NCBI GenBank assembly: GCA_937901395.1
Contig: CALCDB010000118.1
Coordinates: 1-10,416, forward strand
DNA: 10,416 nt
Source: an uncultured Verrucomicrobiota bacterium
GTDB taxonomy: Bacteria; Verrucomicrobiota; Kiritimatiellia; RFP12; UBA1067
Direction of reading: 5' to 3'
Position 1 is the stretch's first letter, and the number at the start of each line of letters is the position of its first letter. Made by a program: the position numbers and the translations under genes. Under the pieces are notes generated by a model, which ran no database searches, was not told the DNA's origin, and saw only the letters and a program-made list of their open reading frames with translations. Shown here piece by piece: positions 1-6,796 of this stretch.

Positions 1-8
1 TGAACCAT

Positions 9-40
9 GCAACGGTATGGGGAAGGTGATGTAACGGTAT
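9..40. repeat. Short direct repeat, 22-base spacing
   Basis: The 8-mer AACGGTAT occurs at 11-18 and 33-40, preceded by G and a pyrimidine in both copies (GCAACGGTAT and GTAACGGTAT). The 22-base start-to-start spacing is about two helical turns, which could suit a regulator binding site for a gene beyond the left edge. No gene or promoter can be tied to it within this window, so function is speculative. Confidence 0.25.
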
Positions 41-41
41 C

Positions 42-59
42 AAAAAGGCAAAGTGCCCC
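42..59 (-). terminator. Weak Rho-independent terminator-like hairpin
   Basis: On the minus strand GGCA-CTT-TGCC (57 to 47) forms a 4-bp stem that can be lengthened by two G-U pairs, followed by five T residues (46 to 42). It lies about 60 bases after the stop of the last gene, where the operon would be expected to end. The stem is short, so termination strength is doubtful. Confidence 0.35.
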
Positions 60-88
60 TATCGTCCGCCCAATGTGTCGGTCGCAAG

Positions 89-113
89 CCACTTGCTAAA
101 TCTCAGCAAGGGG
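89..113. repeat. Inverted repeat just after the last stop codon
   Basis: CTTGCT (92-97) and AGCAAG (105-110) form a 6-bp stem with a 7-base loop. CC/GG pairs can extend it beyond one mismatch. A competing hairpin GCAAG-CCA-CTTGC (84-96) shares one arm. No T-run follows on the minus strand, so it is not a standard terminator. It may protect the 3' end of the transcript or be chance. Confidence 0.35.
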
Positions 114-119
114 TAAACC

Positions 120-2885
120 TTACCTACTGCGACGAAACCAATTATAATAGATATGGCTAATAATAGCACGCGATGGCTTGAAGAAGATATTGCTTGGGTA
201 GCCGCCAATGCGCATGCCCTGCGCCTCCACCGCCAATGATACCGCCCGCTCGTATACATGCGCCGGCGAATCATCCCCTTCGCGTCCACGCATCTCGCTA
301 AACGCTCCCTCGCCTACCTTGCGCCAAAATGGCTTCAGCAGTTTCGCCCTCACGATGAACATCGTGCCCGCCACGAAGCTGCTCCGCTTGAGTTCCGGAT
401 GTCCAAGCCCTACGGAAGCAAGCGCCTTCTCGACTTCCGTCCACACGATTCCCGAATGATCGTTCGCATAATCAAGAATCAGACTGCCATGACCGATCAT
501 TCCGAGATTCGGGTCACGCTCAAAGCGCTGTAATGTCGTTGCGAAGCGTCGGCGGCTATTCACGAAGCCCAGCAACTTGCGTCGCCACTCGCCGCCGAAA
601 AGCGGCATGCAATTGACGATTCCGAAGCGATTGCGTTTCGTATGCAACTTTACGACATAGTCGAACTCGTCAAGGTCAAGGGAATCGATGGCCGCGAAGA
701 ACGGTCCGAGATCATACCCTCGATTCTCCACTACCCGCTTCTCCCCGGGGAGAGTCCAACGCTCAAGCAACTCCGCATTCGGCGCAGTTACGATGATGCG
801 CGATCTTGGCGCTACCGCGAGAATCATCCTTACTCGCTTCATCAGTCCATCGACCAATTCCGGATAGTAAAGATGCACGATTACCGCGATGCGTCCGTCG
901 GACATGCTGGGCGAACGCGGATGGAATGCGTGGAGACAAAGCAACGCCACGCTCAGGCCCTGCGCCAGCAGAAACAGCCACGCAACGTCGCTCAATGTGC
1001 AATTTGGAATCAGGTAGAGCGAAACGCTCTTCGATAGCATCAACGGCAGAGCGTAGATGAGAAACGCGAAGCGTCCACGCGCGATGAACGCCATGGTTAT
1101 GCAACTCGCAACCATAAGCAAGGTGCTGTTGAGCGCAAACAGCGGCAGGTAGCCGGAAAGCGCCGCATACTTCATCCATTCCCGATTCGCATTCATCAAC
1201 GCGCCGCCAAACAGCCAAAGCGCGAGCACGACGACGAGGCCGCCGCCCGCCGAGGCAAGACAAGAGTGGAGGGTCAAGTGGCGCGCCTCGCGATCATCGC
1301 CATTCCTTCCCGCGAGCATCGGCAACAGGAAGGATGAAAACGCCGCGCCGAGATAAAGCGCGATATCGGAAAAGCGGGTGATCATATAGTAGCCGGCGGA
1401 ATCAAATTCGCTCAAGCGACTGCGAATCACGATCGAATCAAGATTAGTCGTGAGCGTGGTTACCACGGCCATAATCGCCAATGGCCAAGTATAACGCCAA
1501 ATCTCCCGCGCGTATTCGCGCCAATAGCCAAGCGGCTTGATCGCCGACGAGAAGAAGCGCCGCAATACGATAAGCGAACCGACGATCCCGACGGCTGGTC
1601 CCGCGCCTTGACCTACCATATAGCCGGAAAGCGCGCGAAACGGCATGAAGATCAGCATCGTAATCAGGCGTATCGGCGCGGCCAAAACATTGAACCACAC
1701 CGTGGCCGAGAATAGCTTAAGTCCGCTCGCCGCATTGATGAAGAGTCCCTGGACGGAAGTCGCCACCGCTACCATTACCAATAAGAGCGCCAAACTACCA
1801 TCCTCGATGCGGAGAGTAACGAAGAATCGCGGCAACAGTAGCCAAGCCACAAGAATCGAAAACGCCGAGAATATCGCAGTGGCTACGAAGGTGTCGCGGA
1901 TAAGCGCCTTCGCCTTGCCGAGCTCGCCCTTCTCCGCAAACACCGCGATGAACTTGAGAAAGGGAATGGATACGATCGCGATGGGGATGCTGATGGCGGA
2001 GACGATGTTCATGAGCGGCAATACCGCGCCAAGCTCTTTCATCGGCACATAACGCGGCACTATCCATACGCCGATGAAGAAGTTGATCACATCGCCTATG
2101 CGCTGGGCGATGAAAAGCAGAATCGAATACCACCAAAGGTCCCCCAACTTGCGATGCAGGGTTTCGAGCTTGTTCTGGGCGCGAACGATTCCATTCACCG
2201 GCAAAAGCCGATATGCGAACGCCTTCAGGCCTTCCACCATCCTTACGCCCAATGGCGATGCCGTGCGACGAGATAAATCCACCTCGATGCCCTCGCGCCG
2301 CAACCACGCCAAACTCCCCCGCTCCCAATATCCCTTGCGAATGGCGTCAACGAACGGAAACTCCAACTTGTCGCTTACCAATAGCGGGCGCGTATCCGCA
2401 GGGTCGAACATATAACTGCCGTGACGCTCGAACTCCCAAGCGCTATTGGTACGCGAGGCGATGGAAATGAGGAACTCGCGATTCCATATTCCCGCCTTGC
2501 ACGATATCGCATACGCCTTGTTCTTTATCGCGTATGGCGGTTCTGGGCATAGCCGATAATTAAGCGCATTCGCTCGCTTCGCTTCGGCTAATCGCGTGAG
2601 AATCAGTTGGGTATCGACTTCGCCATTCAGCAAATAATCATTCATCAACAGCATTACATAAGGCGTCGATATCGCCTTAAGCGCCTCCACCAACATCGCC
2701 GACCAGCTCTTGCCGCATCCCGTAAGGATCGCACGATCAAACCCCGCCTCCGCGCCAGTCTCGCCAACTACGACCAACTCGAAGGGACAATCCCGCCAAT
2801 ATTTGCGAAATAGCGCGAGGAACGGACGCTCCACATCACGATAGGCGTCGCAGCTGGTAACCAGTATGGTGCAATCTTCGTTCAT
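120..2885 (-). CDS. Three-part fusion: glycosyltransferase, Wzx-like flippase, RgpF-like domain
   Basis: One uninterrupted 921-residue frame seems to hold three polysaccharide proteins. Residues 1 to about 248 look like a GT-A transferase domain (TILVTSCDAYRD at the start, STPYVMLLMNDYLL at 73-86). Residues about 250 to 653 contain roughly 12 hydrophobic segments in the pattern of MOP-superfamily O-antigen/polysaccharide flippases. Residues about 661 to 921 match rhamnan synthesis protein F (RgpF, PF05045) with IVHLYYPEL (669-677), NRGYDLGPF (721-729), VVKLHTK (744-750) and FVAGTMF (837-843). An even helix number would leave both catalytic ends in the cytoplasm. The start at 2885 overlaps the previous stop as ATGA; an earlier in-frame ATG at 2924 would lie inside the previous gene. 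An ATG at 905 opens the RgpF part but has no Shine-Dalgarno. The inferred role is assembly and export of a surface glycan, perhaps with rhamnose. Confidence 0.85.
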   Translation of the reverse strand: MNEDCTILVTSCDAYRDVERPFLALFRKYWRDCPFELVVVGETGAEAGFDRAILTGCGKSWSAMLVEALKAISTPYVMLLMNDYLLNGEVDTQLILTRLAEAKRANALNYRLCPEPPYAIKNKAYAISCKAGIWNREFLISIASRTNSAWEFERHGSYMFDPADTRPLLVSDKLEFPFVDAIRKGYWERGSLAWLRREGIEVDLSRRTASPLGVRMVEGLKAFAYRLLPVNGIVRAQNKLETLHRKLGDLWWYSILLFIAQRIGDVINFFIGVWIVPRYVPMKELGAVLPLMNIVSAISIPIAIVSIPFLKFIAVFAEKGELGKAKALIRDTFVATAIFSAFSILVAWLLLPRFFVTLRIEDGSLALLLVMVAVATSVQGLFINAASGLKLFSATVWFNVLAAPIRLITMLIFMPFRALSGYMVGQGAGPAVGIVGSLIVLRRFFSSAIKPLGYWREYAREIWRYTWPLAIMAVVTTLTTNLDSIVIRSRLSEFDSAGYYMITRFSDIALYLGAAFSSFLLPMLAGRNGDDREARHLTLHSCLASAGGGLVVVLALWLFGGALMNANREWMKYAALSGYLPLFALNSTLLMVASCITMAFIARGRFAFLIYALPLMLSKSVSLYLIPNCTLSDVAWLFLLAQGLSVALLCLHAFHPRSPSMSDGRIAVIVHLYYPELVDGLMKRVRMILAVAPRSRIIVTAPNAELLERWTLPGEKRVVENRGYDLGPFFAAIDSLDLDEFDYVVKLHTKRNRFGIVNCMPLFGGEWRRKLLGFVNSRRRFATTLQRFERDPNLGMIGHGSLILDYANDHSGIVWTEVEKALASVGLGHPELKRSSFVAGTMFIVRAKLLKPFWRKVGEGAFSEMRGREGDDSPAHVYERAVSLAVEAQGMRIGGYPSNIFFKPSRAIISHIYYNWFRRSR

Positions 2886-3292
2886 TGAATCAGCGAAACC
2901 GCCAACTTTACGAGCTCCACGCATGGGCGCTTATGGTAATATTCCCGAGTTCGCTTTTCCGGCTCGCCGCCTTGCGTGGCGCCAGTACCGGCCAACAATT
3001 CGCGGCAGACAATCGAGCCGCATTCGCGCTTGAAGGCGTCCGCGAAACGCTGGATGTAAGGATACGCCGCGCTCTTATCTGGACCATGACGCATGCCAAG
3101 CACCAAGGCCGCGCCAGTCACCGCTCCGCATACCTCGCGCAACCTGCCCACGCCTCCGCCAAGTCCGCAAGAAATGCGCTTCGCGAGTTCCTCGTCAAGA
3201 CCGAACTCATCGGCGAAGGCGGCGAACACCGCCTGCGAACAATTGCATCCGCTCATGAAAAGCGCCTCTGCCTTATCTACTCTATTCATCAT
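2882..3292 (-). CDS. C_GCAxxG_C_C family protein, probable redox protein
   Basis: This small protein (136 residues) carries the motif set that names the family: SGCNCSQAV near the N-terminus (14-22), the glycine-rich GLGGGVGR followed by CGAVTG (43-60), a C-x4-C pair (C91, C96) and a last cysteine at 124. The conserved cysteines suggest metal, cluster or disulfide chemistry. It is often annotated as a possible redox protein, but no reaction is established. Two adjacent ATGs exist. The one at 3292 forms an ATGA overlap with the upstream stop. A good GAGGA Shine-Dalgarno (3297-3301) lies 4 bases from it and 7 bases from the ATG at 3289, so the latter may be used. The stop overlaps the start of the large glycan gene. 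A redox protein within a glycan gene set is unexpected. Confidence 0.88.
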   Translation of the reverse strand: MMNRVDKAEALFMSGCNCSQAVFAAFADEFGLDEELAKRISCGLGGGVGRLREVCGAVTGAALVLGMRHGPDKSAAYPYIQRFADAFKRECGSIVCRELLAGTGATQGGEPEKRTREYYHKRPCVELVKLAVSLIQ

Positions 3293-4095
3293 CGGTTCCT
3301 CAAATAGGTAATGCCAACCAAGATGCGTTCAATGTACATCACCGCCGCAAGAATCGGGTGCGCGAACAATCTGCGCCACTTTCCATGTTCGATGAATACG
3401 CCGAAGTAACGATAGTAAAGCCCAAATTGCCGCTTGAGCGCAGGGTGACCCCGCCATTTCGCCCGATATGCCGCCATTGACTTCGAATAATAGGCCTTCT
3501 TCTCCAACGTGCGCTTCAATGTCATCTGCGATTCATTGTGGATAAGATTATTCCGCATCACCGCGCACTTCGCGCCTAATGCCAATACGCGAATATCCAA
3601 ATCCCAATCCTCGGGGCCGGCGATTAGCTGCTCGTCATAGCCGTTCGTCGCCGATAATACGTCCTTGCGAAATAGCCGCAATGCATCTATCGCCGTGCCA
3701 TCGTAGAAGCTACGCTCAAAATTACGCGCCTTAATCCGCAGCCCCTTGCCGGTGCGAACTTCGGGTATCCAATAGGCGGCAACGGGATTATCCGCCTGCG
3801 CGGCAATGCTCATCATCTCCTCAAGCGCGGCTGGGGGTATGATCATATCGGCATCGAGAATAACTACCCAATCCGCGGTGGCGCTACGCCAGCCAAGATT
3901 ACGCTGCGCGCTGCGCTCGGGCCCCTTATCAAGAACCTTCGCGCCCAATTCACTCGCGATTAGCTTGGTGTCATCAGTGGATGAATTATCGACTACGATT
4001 ATCTCTATTTCCGGACGAAAGGCATCGAACGAATGGATGCAATTGGCGATATTCGCCTCCTCATTACGCGTGGTTATTACGACCGAAAGCTTCAT
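3289..4095 (-). CDS. Glycosyltransferase family 2 (second of two)
   Basis: This 268-residue protein begins MKLSVVITTRNEE, a typical family 2 start. The N-terminal GT-A domain shows VVDNSSTDDT (34-43), a KGPERSAQRN stretch (57-66) common in glycosyltransferases of this type, the DAD metal site (81-83) and EDWDLDIR (162-169) as the likely catalytic-base region. The C-terminus has a basic, partly hydrophobic section (about 220-268) that may sit on the membrane. I chose the ATG at 4095 because it overlaps the preceding stop as ATGA and because the sequence upstream of it in frame is not family-like. A weak AAGGA lies 10 bases upstream (4106-4110). It differs clearly from the first transferase after the start, so it probably adds a different sugar. 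Its substrate is unknown. Confidence 0.9.
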   Translation of the reverse strand: MKLSVVITTRNEEANIANCIHSFDAFRPEIEIIVVDNSSTDDTKLIASELGAKVLDKGPERSAQRNLGWRSATADWVVILDADMIIPPAALEEMMSIAAQADNPVAAYWIPEVRTGKGLRIKARNFERSFYDGTAIDALRLFRKDVLSATNGYDEQLIAGPEDWDLDIRVLALGAKCAVMRNNLIHNESQMTLKRTLEKKAYYSKSMAAYRAKWRGHPALKRQFGLYYRYFGVFIEHGKWRRLFAHPILAAVMYIERILVGITYLRNR

Positions 4096-4976
4096 CCGAT
4101 TCTCGTCCTTAGGTATGTAACCGCCAATGCCATCAGCGGATGACGAATCGAGCGCGGAAAATTCCGCAACGCATCGCCCACGAAACCATCTTGCGCATAA
4201 CGCCGCCAATCCTTACGCGCCTTGAAAAGCTCCACCAGCGAGAACACCGCGCTGGCCGCGAAATGTTTCATTATCTCCCCGTCTACCCGCGCGGCGATCG
4301 CCTGACGATTCTTAAGCGCGATGAACTTGTAATCCCAATAGCGTTGCGTTCCCAATGAGGATTGCATCAAGCCATCCGCCTGCGGTTCGTAATCGTACAA
4401 TACCTCGTCGGTGGAAGCTACCCGCGTGGCGCGAGCCGCGCATTCCGACATAAACGGAGCATCCTCGAAAAGCCGCAAATCCTCGTCAAAGCGTATTTGA
4501 TTGCGCTCGATGAAATCCCTGCGAAAAGCACATCTGCAAACGCTCCCCATCTCGCGACGGGCTTCCAACCTACCGCCAGAATTCCAACGCCGCACATCGT
4601 CAAACGAATAGCCGAAGAATGCGGGCAAAAGCGCTTCTCGAATCGCAGCGTTGCCTTCGAGATTATAATCGCGCTTCAAGGGAAAGCGCGAGAACGAGGA
4701 GAGCGCGAAATCTGCTTTGGTCTGCTCCAATAGCTCGGACAAGCGTGAAAAATACTCCGGCCTTACGGTATCATCCGCATCCACGAAAAACACCACATCG
4801 CCATTCGCCCGCTCCAACCCCCGATTGCGCGCCCACGATAAGCCGCGCGAGGAATCATCCGCAACTACGATGCGCTCGAGCTCAAGCCGTGATGCCGCCC
4901 GGTCTATCGACTGGAGCGTTCGGGGCAACGTCTTGCGACTGGTTGGATGGCACGGAATTATTACACTGAGCTTCAT
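4092..4976 (-). CDS. Glycosyltransferase family 2 (first of two)
   Basis: This 294-residue GT-A fold glycosyltransferase starts at MKLSVIIPCH. It has a nucleotide-sugar-binding start (VVADDSS, 37-43), the metal-binding DxD motif in FFVDADD (63-69) and an ED motif in FEDAPFM (170-176), which often holds the catalytic base. There is no clear membrane span, so it probably works at the inner face of the cytoplasmic membrane. The frame could be extended upstream to 5105, but that would lie inside parA and precede the normal family start, so I use the ATG at 4976. This start is within the 3' end of parA (95-bp overlap) and lacks a Shine-Dalgarno. The sugar donor and acceptor cannot be told from sequence. 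The stop overlaps the next start as ATGA, and the neighbours indicate a surface polysaccharide or glycolipid role. Confidence 0.9.
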   Translation of the reverse strand: MKLSVIIPCHPTSRKTLPRTLQSIDRAASRLELERIVVADDSSRGLSWARNRGLERANGDVVFFVDADDTVRPEYFSRLSELLEQTKADFALSSFSRFPLKRDYNLEGNAAIREALLPAFFGYSFDDVRRWNSGGRLEARREMGSVCRCAFRRDFIERNQIRFDEDLRLFEDAPFMSECAARATRVASTDEVLYDYEPQADGLMQSSLGTQRYWDYKFIALKNRQAIAARVDGEIMKHFAASAVFSLVELFKARKDWRRYAQDGFVGDALRNFPRSIRHPLMALAVTYLRTRIG

Positions 4977-5763
4977 TGGTGAAACGAGTTGGATTCTTCG
5001 CCTGGAATTCCCATGCGAACGCCTTGTAGGCCTCCGCACCCTTGGAGCGCGGATCAAGAAACACGACAGGCGCGCCCATCGAAGGCGCTTCGGAAACGCG
5101 CACATTGCGCGGAATCAGCGTCTCGTAGACCTTCTCGCCAAAATGCGCCCTTACTTCCGAAATTACATCCTGCGTAAGCTTCGCGCACGAATTGACCATC
5201 GTGAACACGATGCCATTGAGTTCCAAATTAGGGTTCACGCTTTGGCGGATGCGCTCAATCGAACCGGTGATCAGCGCGAGCCCATCCATCGCCAGAAATT
5301 CCGCCTGAATGGGTATGAGAACTCCATCCGTAGCGACCAATGCGGAAGTCATCACGATGCCCAACGATGGGGGACAATCAAGAATGATATAATCGAACGC
5401 CCCCGATTCCCTTACCGGCGCGAGCGCATTGCGAATCATCTCAAGACGATCCTCGCGCGCACCAAACTCCAATTCGGCGCCAGCCAAGTCCACCTCGGAA
5501 GGAATTACGTTCAGATTATTCCACTTCGTCGGCTGGATCACATCAGCGATATCCTTCGCGCCAGAAAGCACGCTATACATCGAAATGCCAGCTTGCTTCT
5601 CCAAGCCCAAACCCAAGGTGGCATGCGCTTGTGGATCGAGATCGACTACCAACACCGCTCGTTTACGCGCCGATAACGCCGCCGCGAGATTCACTACCGT
5701 CGTAGTCTTGCCAACACCGCCTTTTTGATTGGCAATCGCTATTACCTTTGTCCGCCGTTCCAT
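4882..5763 (-). CDS. ParA/Soj family ATPase
   Basis: This is a cytoplasmic ATPase of the ParA/MinD class, which in the parABS system moves chromosome or plasmid origins together with ParB. Visible motifs are the deviant Walker A KGGVGKTTT (14-22), the A' motif DLDPQAH (41-47) and the Walker B ILDCPPS (127-133). Other ParA-typical stretches are PIQAEFLAMDGL (151-162) and RNVRVSEAPS (219-228). The usual Soj length is about 250-265 residues; this one has 293. Residues 263 to 293 are the extra part, a polar Asn/Pro/Ser-rich tail encoded by DNA that also encodes the start of the next gene. No parB gene or parS site is evident in the window; downstream lie glycosyltransferases instead. It could be the chromosomal Soj or an orphan ParA placing an envelope complex. 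Family assignment is secure, role is not. Confidence 0.92.
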   Translation of the reverse strand: MERRTKVIAIANQKGGVGKTTTVVNLAAALSARKRAVLVVDLDPQAHATLGLGLEKQAGISMYSVLSGAKDIADVIQPTKWNNLNVIPSEVDLAGAELEFGAREDRLEMIRNALAPVRESGAFDYIILDCPPSLGIVMTSALVATDGVLIPIQAEFLAMDGLALITGSIERIRQSVNPNLELNGIVFTMVNSCAKLTQDVISEVRAHFGEKVYETLIPRNVRVSEAPSMGAPVVFLDPRSKGAEAYKAFAWEFQAKNPTRFTNEAQCNNSVPSNQSQDVAPNAPVDRPGGITA

Positions 5764-5765
5764 AA

Positions 5766-6293
5766 TCAGAATAACTTTCCCTTCTTTTGCAGTTCTGCGA
5801 TATTCCCCTTCGCGCTACGCTGAATCTCGCGCAGCCACAACTCGACTAAAGCGACATCCCATGGATCATCCACGCCCTGTATGACTGCAGCGAACTTGTC
5901 ATTCGAATCGATTACCGCCGCCTTCACTCTCTCGGTAACCGCAGAAAGCCGATCGGTGACGATCTGTTCCGAAAAGTTATCGCTCTTCAAATGATAGCCA
6001 TACTGCAGAATGCGGAGATTCTCCTCGTTCTCGCGAAGAAACTTGAAATAATCCTGCGCATCCTCGCCCAGCCCCTCGAATTCGGTCTCGGTGAAATGCG
6101 GAGTAATCACCAATGGCTGATGCGCCTCAAGCCGTCCCTCGCGAATGCGAATCTTGCCGGGATGATCCGGCAACTCCGAAATCACGTGATAATTCACCAA
6201 GGTGTTGCCAAACGTCTCCAAATGATGCGTGGGCTCAAGAATGAACCTCGCGCTTTTCGCCGCATACCAACGATCGAATTCCGTCTGCATCAT
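5766..6293 (-). CDS. Conserved-looking protein of unknown function (175 aa)
   Basis: I do not recognise a characterised family. The protein is soluble, without signal peptide or membrane segments, acidic and rich in Glu, Asp and aromatic residues. The N-terminal half has distinctive phrases such as HHLETFGNTLVNYHVISE and PLVITPHFTETEFEGLGE. The C-terminal half looks helical, with QGVDDPWDVALVELWLREI near the end. It feels like a protein found in Verrucomicrobia-type genomes, but that is unverified memory. Two adjacent ATGs (6293 and 6290) are possible. The first forms an ATGA overlap with the ychJ-like stop. An AAGGA immediately upstream sits too close to the first and only 3 bases from the second, so the second is possible and would give 174 residues. 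The stop lies 2 bp before the parA start. Confidence 0.85.
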   Translation of the reverse strand: MMQTEFDRWYAAKSARFILEPTHHLETFGNTLVNYHVISELPDHPGKIRIREGRLEAHQPLVITPHFTETEFEGLGEDAQDYFKFLRENEENLRILQYGYHLKSDNFSEQIVTDRLSAVTERVKAAVIDSNDKFAAVIQGVDDPWDVALVELWLREIQRSAKGNIAELQKKGKLF

Positions 6294-6796
6294 TCCTTGT
6301 TCTTGCCGCAACACTTCTTGTATTTCTTCCCCGAGCCACACGGACAGGGATCGTTGCGCCCGACCTTCGGCTCCTCGCGCTTGATCGGCGTCTCGCCTAC
6401 GAGACCTCCATCCTCGAACTTCCAGCCATCCGCCTCCTTGACGAACTTCGACACTTCATGATGATTGCAGAATTCGCCGTTCGCGGAATATAGCGCGCGA
6501 AATTCGACTACCCCCTTAGCGTCGGCTGCGCCGCCTCCTTCGGTGCGGATAATCTCCAAGCCGTGCCAAGTAGCCGATGCGCTCCACGCCCTTGATGCCG
6601 CTTCGTCGAAATCAGCCTGCACCGCCTTGGTTGAACTCGATTTGAGAAATTTGATATCTCCGATTACATACGACGAATACCGCGCACGCATCAATGCCTC
6701 AGCGCTCTCCGCCTTCTTTTCGCCCGCGATAATCGGACCACAACACTCTCCGAATGTCTTTCCGGATTTACATGGACATATTTCTTCGTTTTTCAT
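6290..6796 (-). CDS. YchJ family protein with two SEC-C motifs
   Basis: This 168-residue protein has a zinc-binding SEC-C motif at each end: CPCKSGKTFGECCG at about 7-20 and CPCGSGKKYKKCCG at about 151-164. The region between (about 30-135) fits the NTF2-like central domain of the YchJ/UPF0225 family, with recognisable stretches such as ALMRARYSSYV and EFRALYS. The biochemical role of YchJ is not established. SEC-C motifs bind zinc and in SecA contact SecB and ribosomes, but that does not set the job here. The ATG start lies 29 bp inside the end of lnt and has no evident Shine-Dalgarno, so translation may depend on coupling. The stop overlaps the next start in an ATGA arrangement. Confidence 0.9.
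   Translation of the reverse strand: MKNEEICPCKSGKTFGECCGPIIAGEKKAESAEALMRARYSSYVIGDIKFLKSSSTKAVQADFDEAASRAWSASATWHGLEIIRTEGGGAADAKGVVEFRALYSANGEFCNHHEVSKFVKEADGWKFEDGGLVGETPIKREEPKVGRNDPCPCGSGKKYKKCCGKNKE

Noticed and set aside
1795..2328. A second minus-strand frame of 177 codons inside the large fusion gene.
   Set aside because: It is out of frame with the flippase region, and its product is Arg/His-rich with no membrane segments or motifs.
4096..4209. A 38-residue N-terminal extension of the second glycosyltransferase.
   Set aside because: It lies wholly within the previous gene and is not family-like; the ATG at 4095 gives the normal start and an ATGA overlap.
4291..4305. GGCGATCGCC, similar to the cyanobacterial HIP1 octamer.
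   Set aside because: I noticed only one copy in over 10 kb, which does not support a HIP1-type repeat.
4717..5676. A 319-codon open frame on the plus strand opposite parA and the first glycosyltransferase.
   Set aside because: The minus strand encodes a clear ParA and transferase there. The plus-strand product is rich in Arg and His with no recognisable motif, as expected of an antisense shadow in GC-rich codons.
5991..6461. A 156-codon plus-strand frame across the unknown protein and the YchJ-like gene.
   Set aside because: The opposite strand carries SEC-C motifs and tight gene junctions; this frame shows no family signal and no start context.
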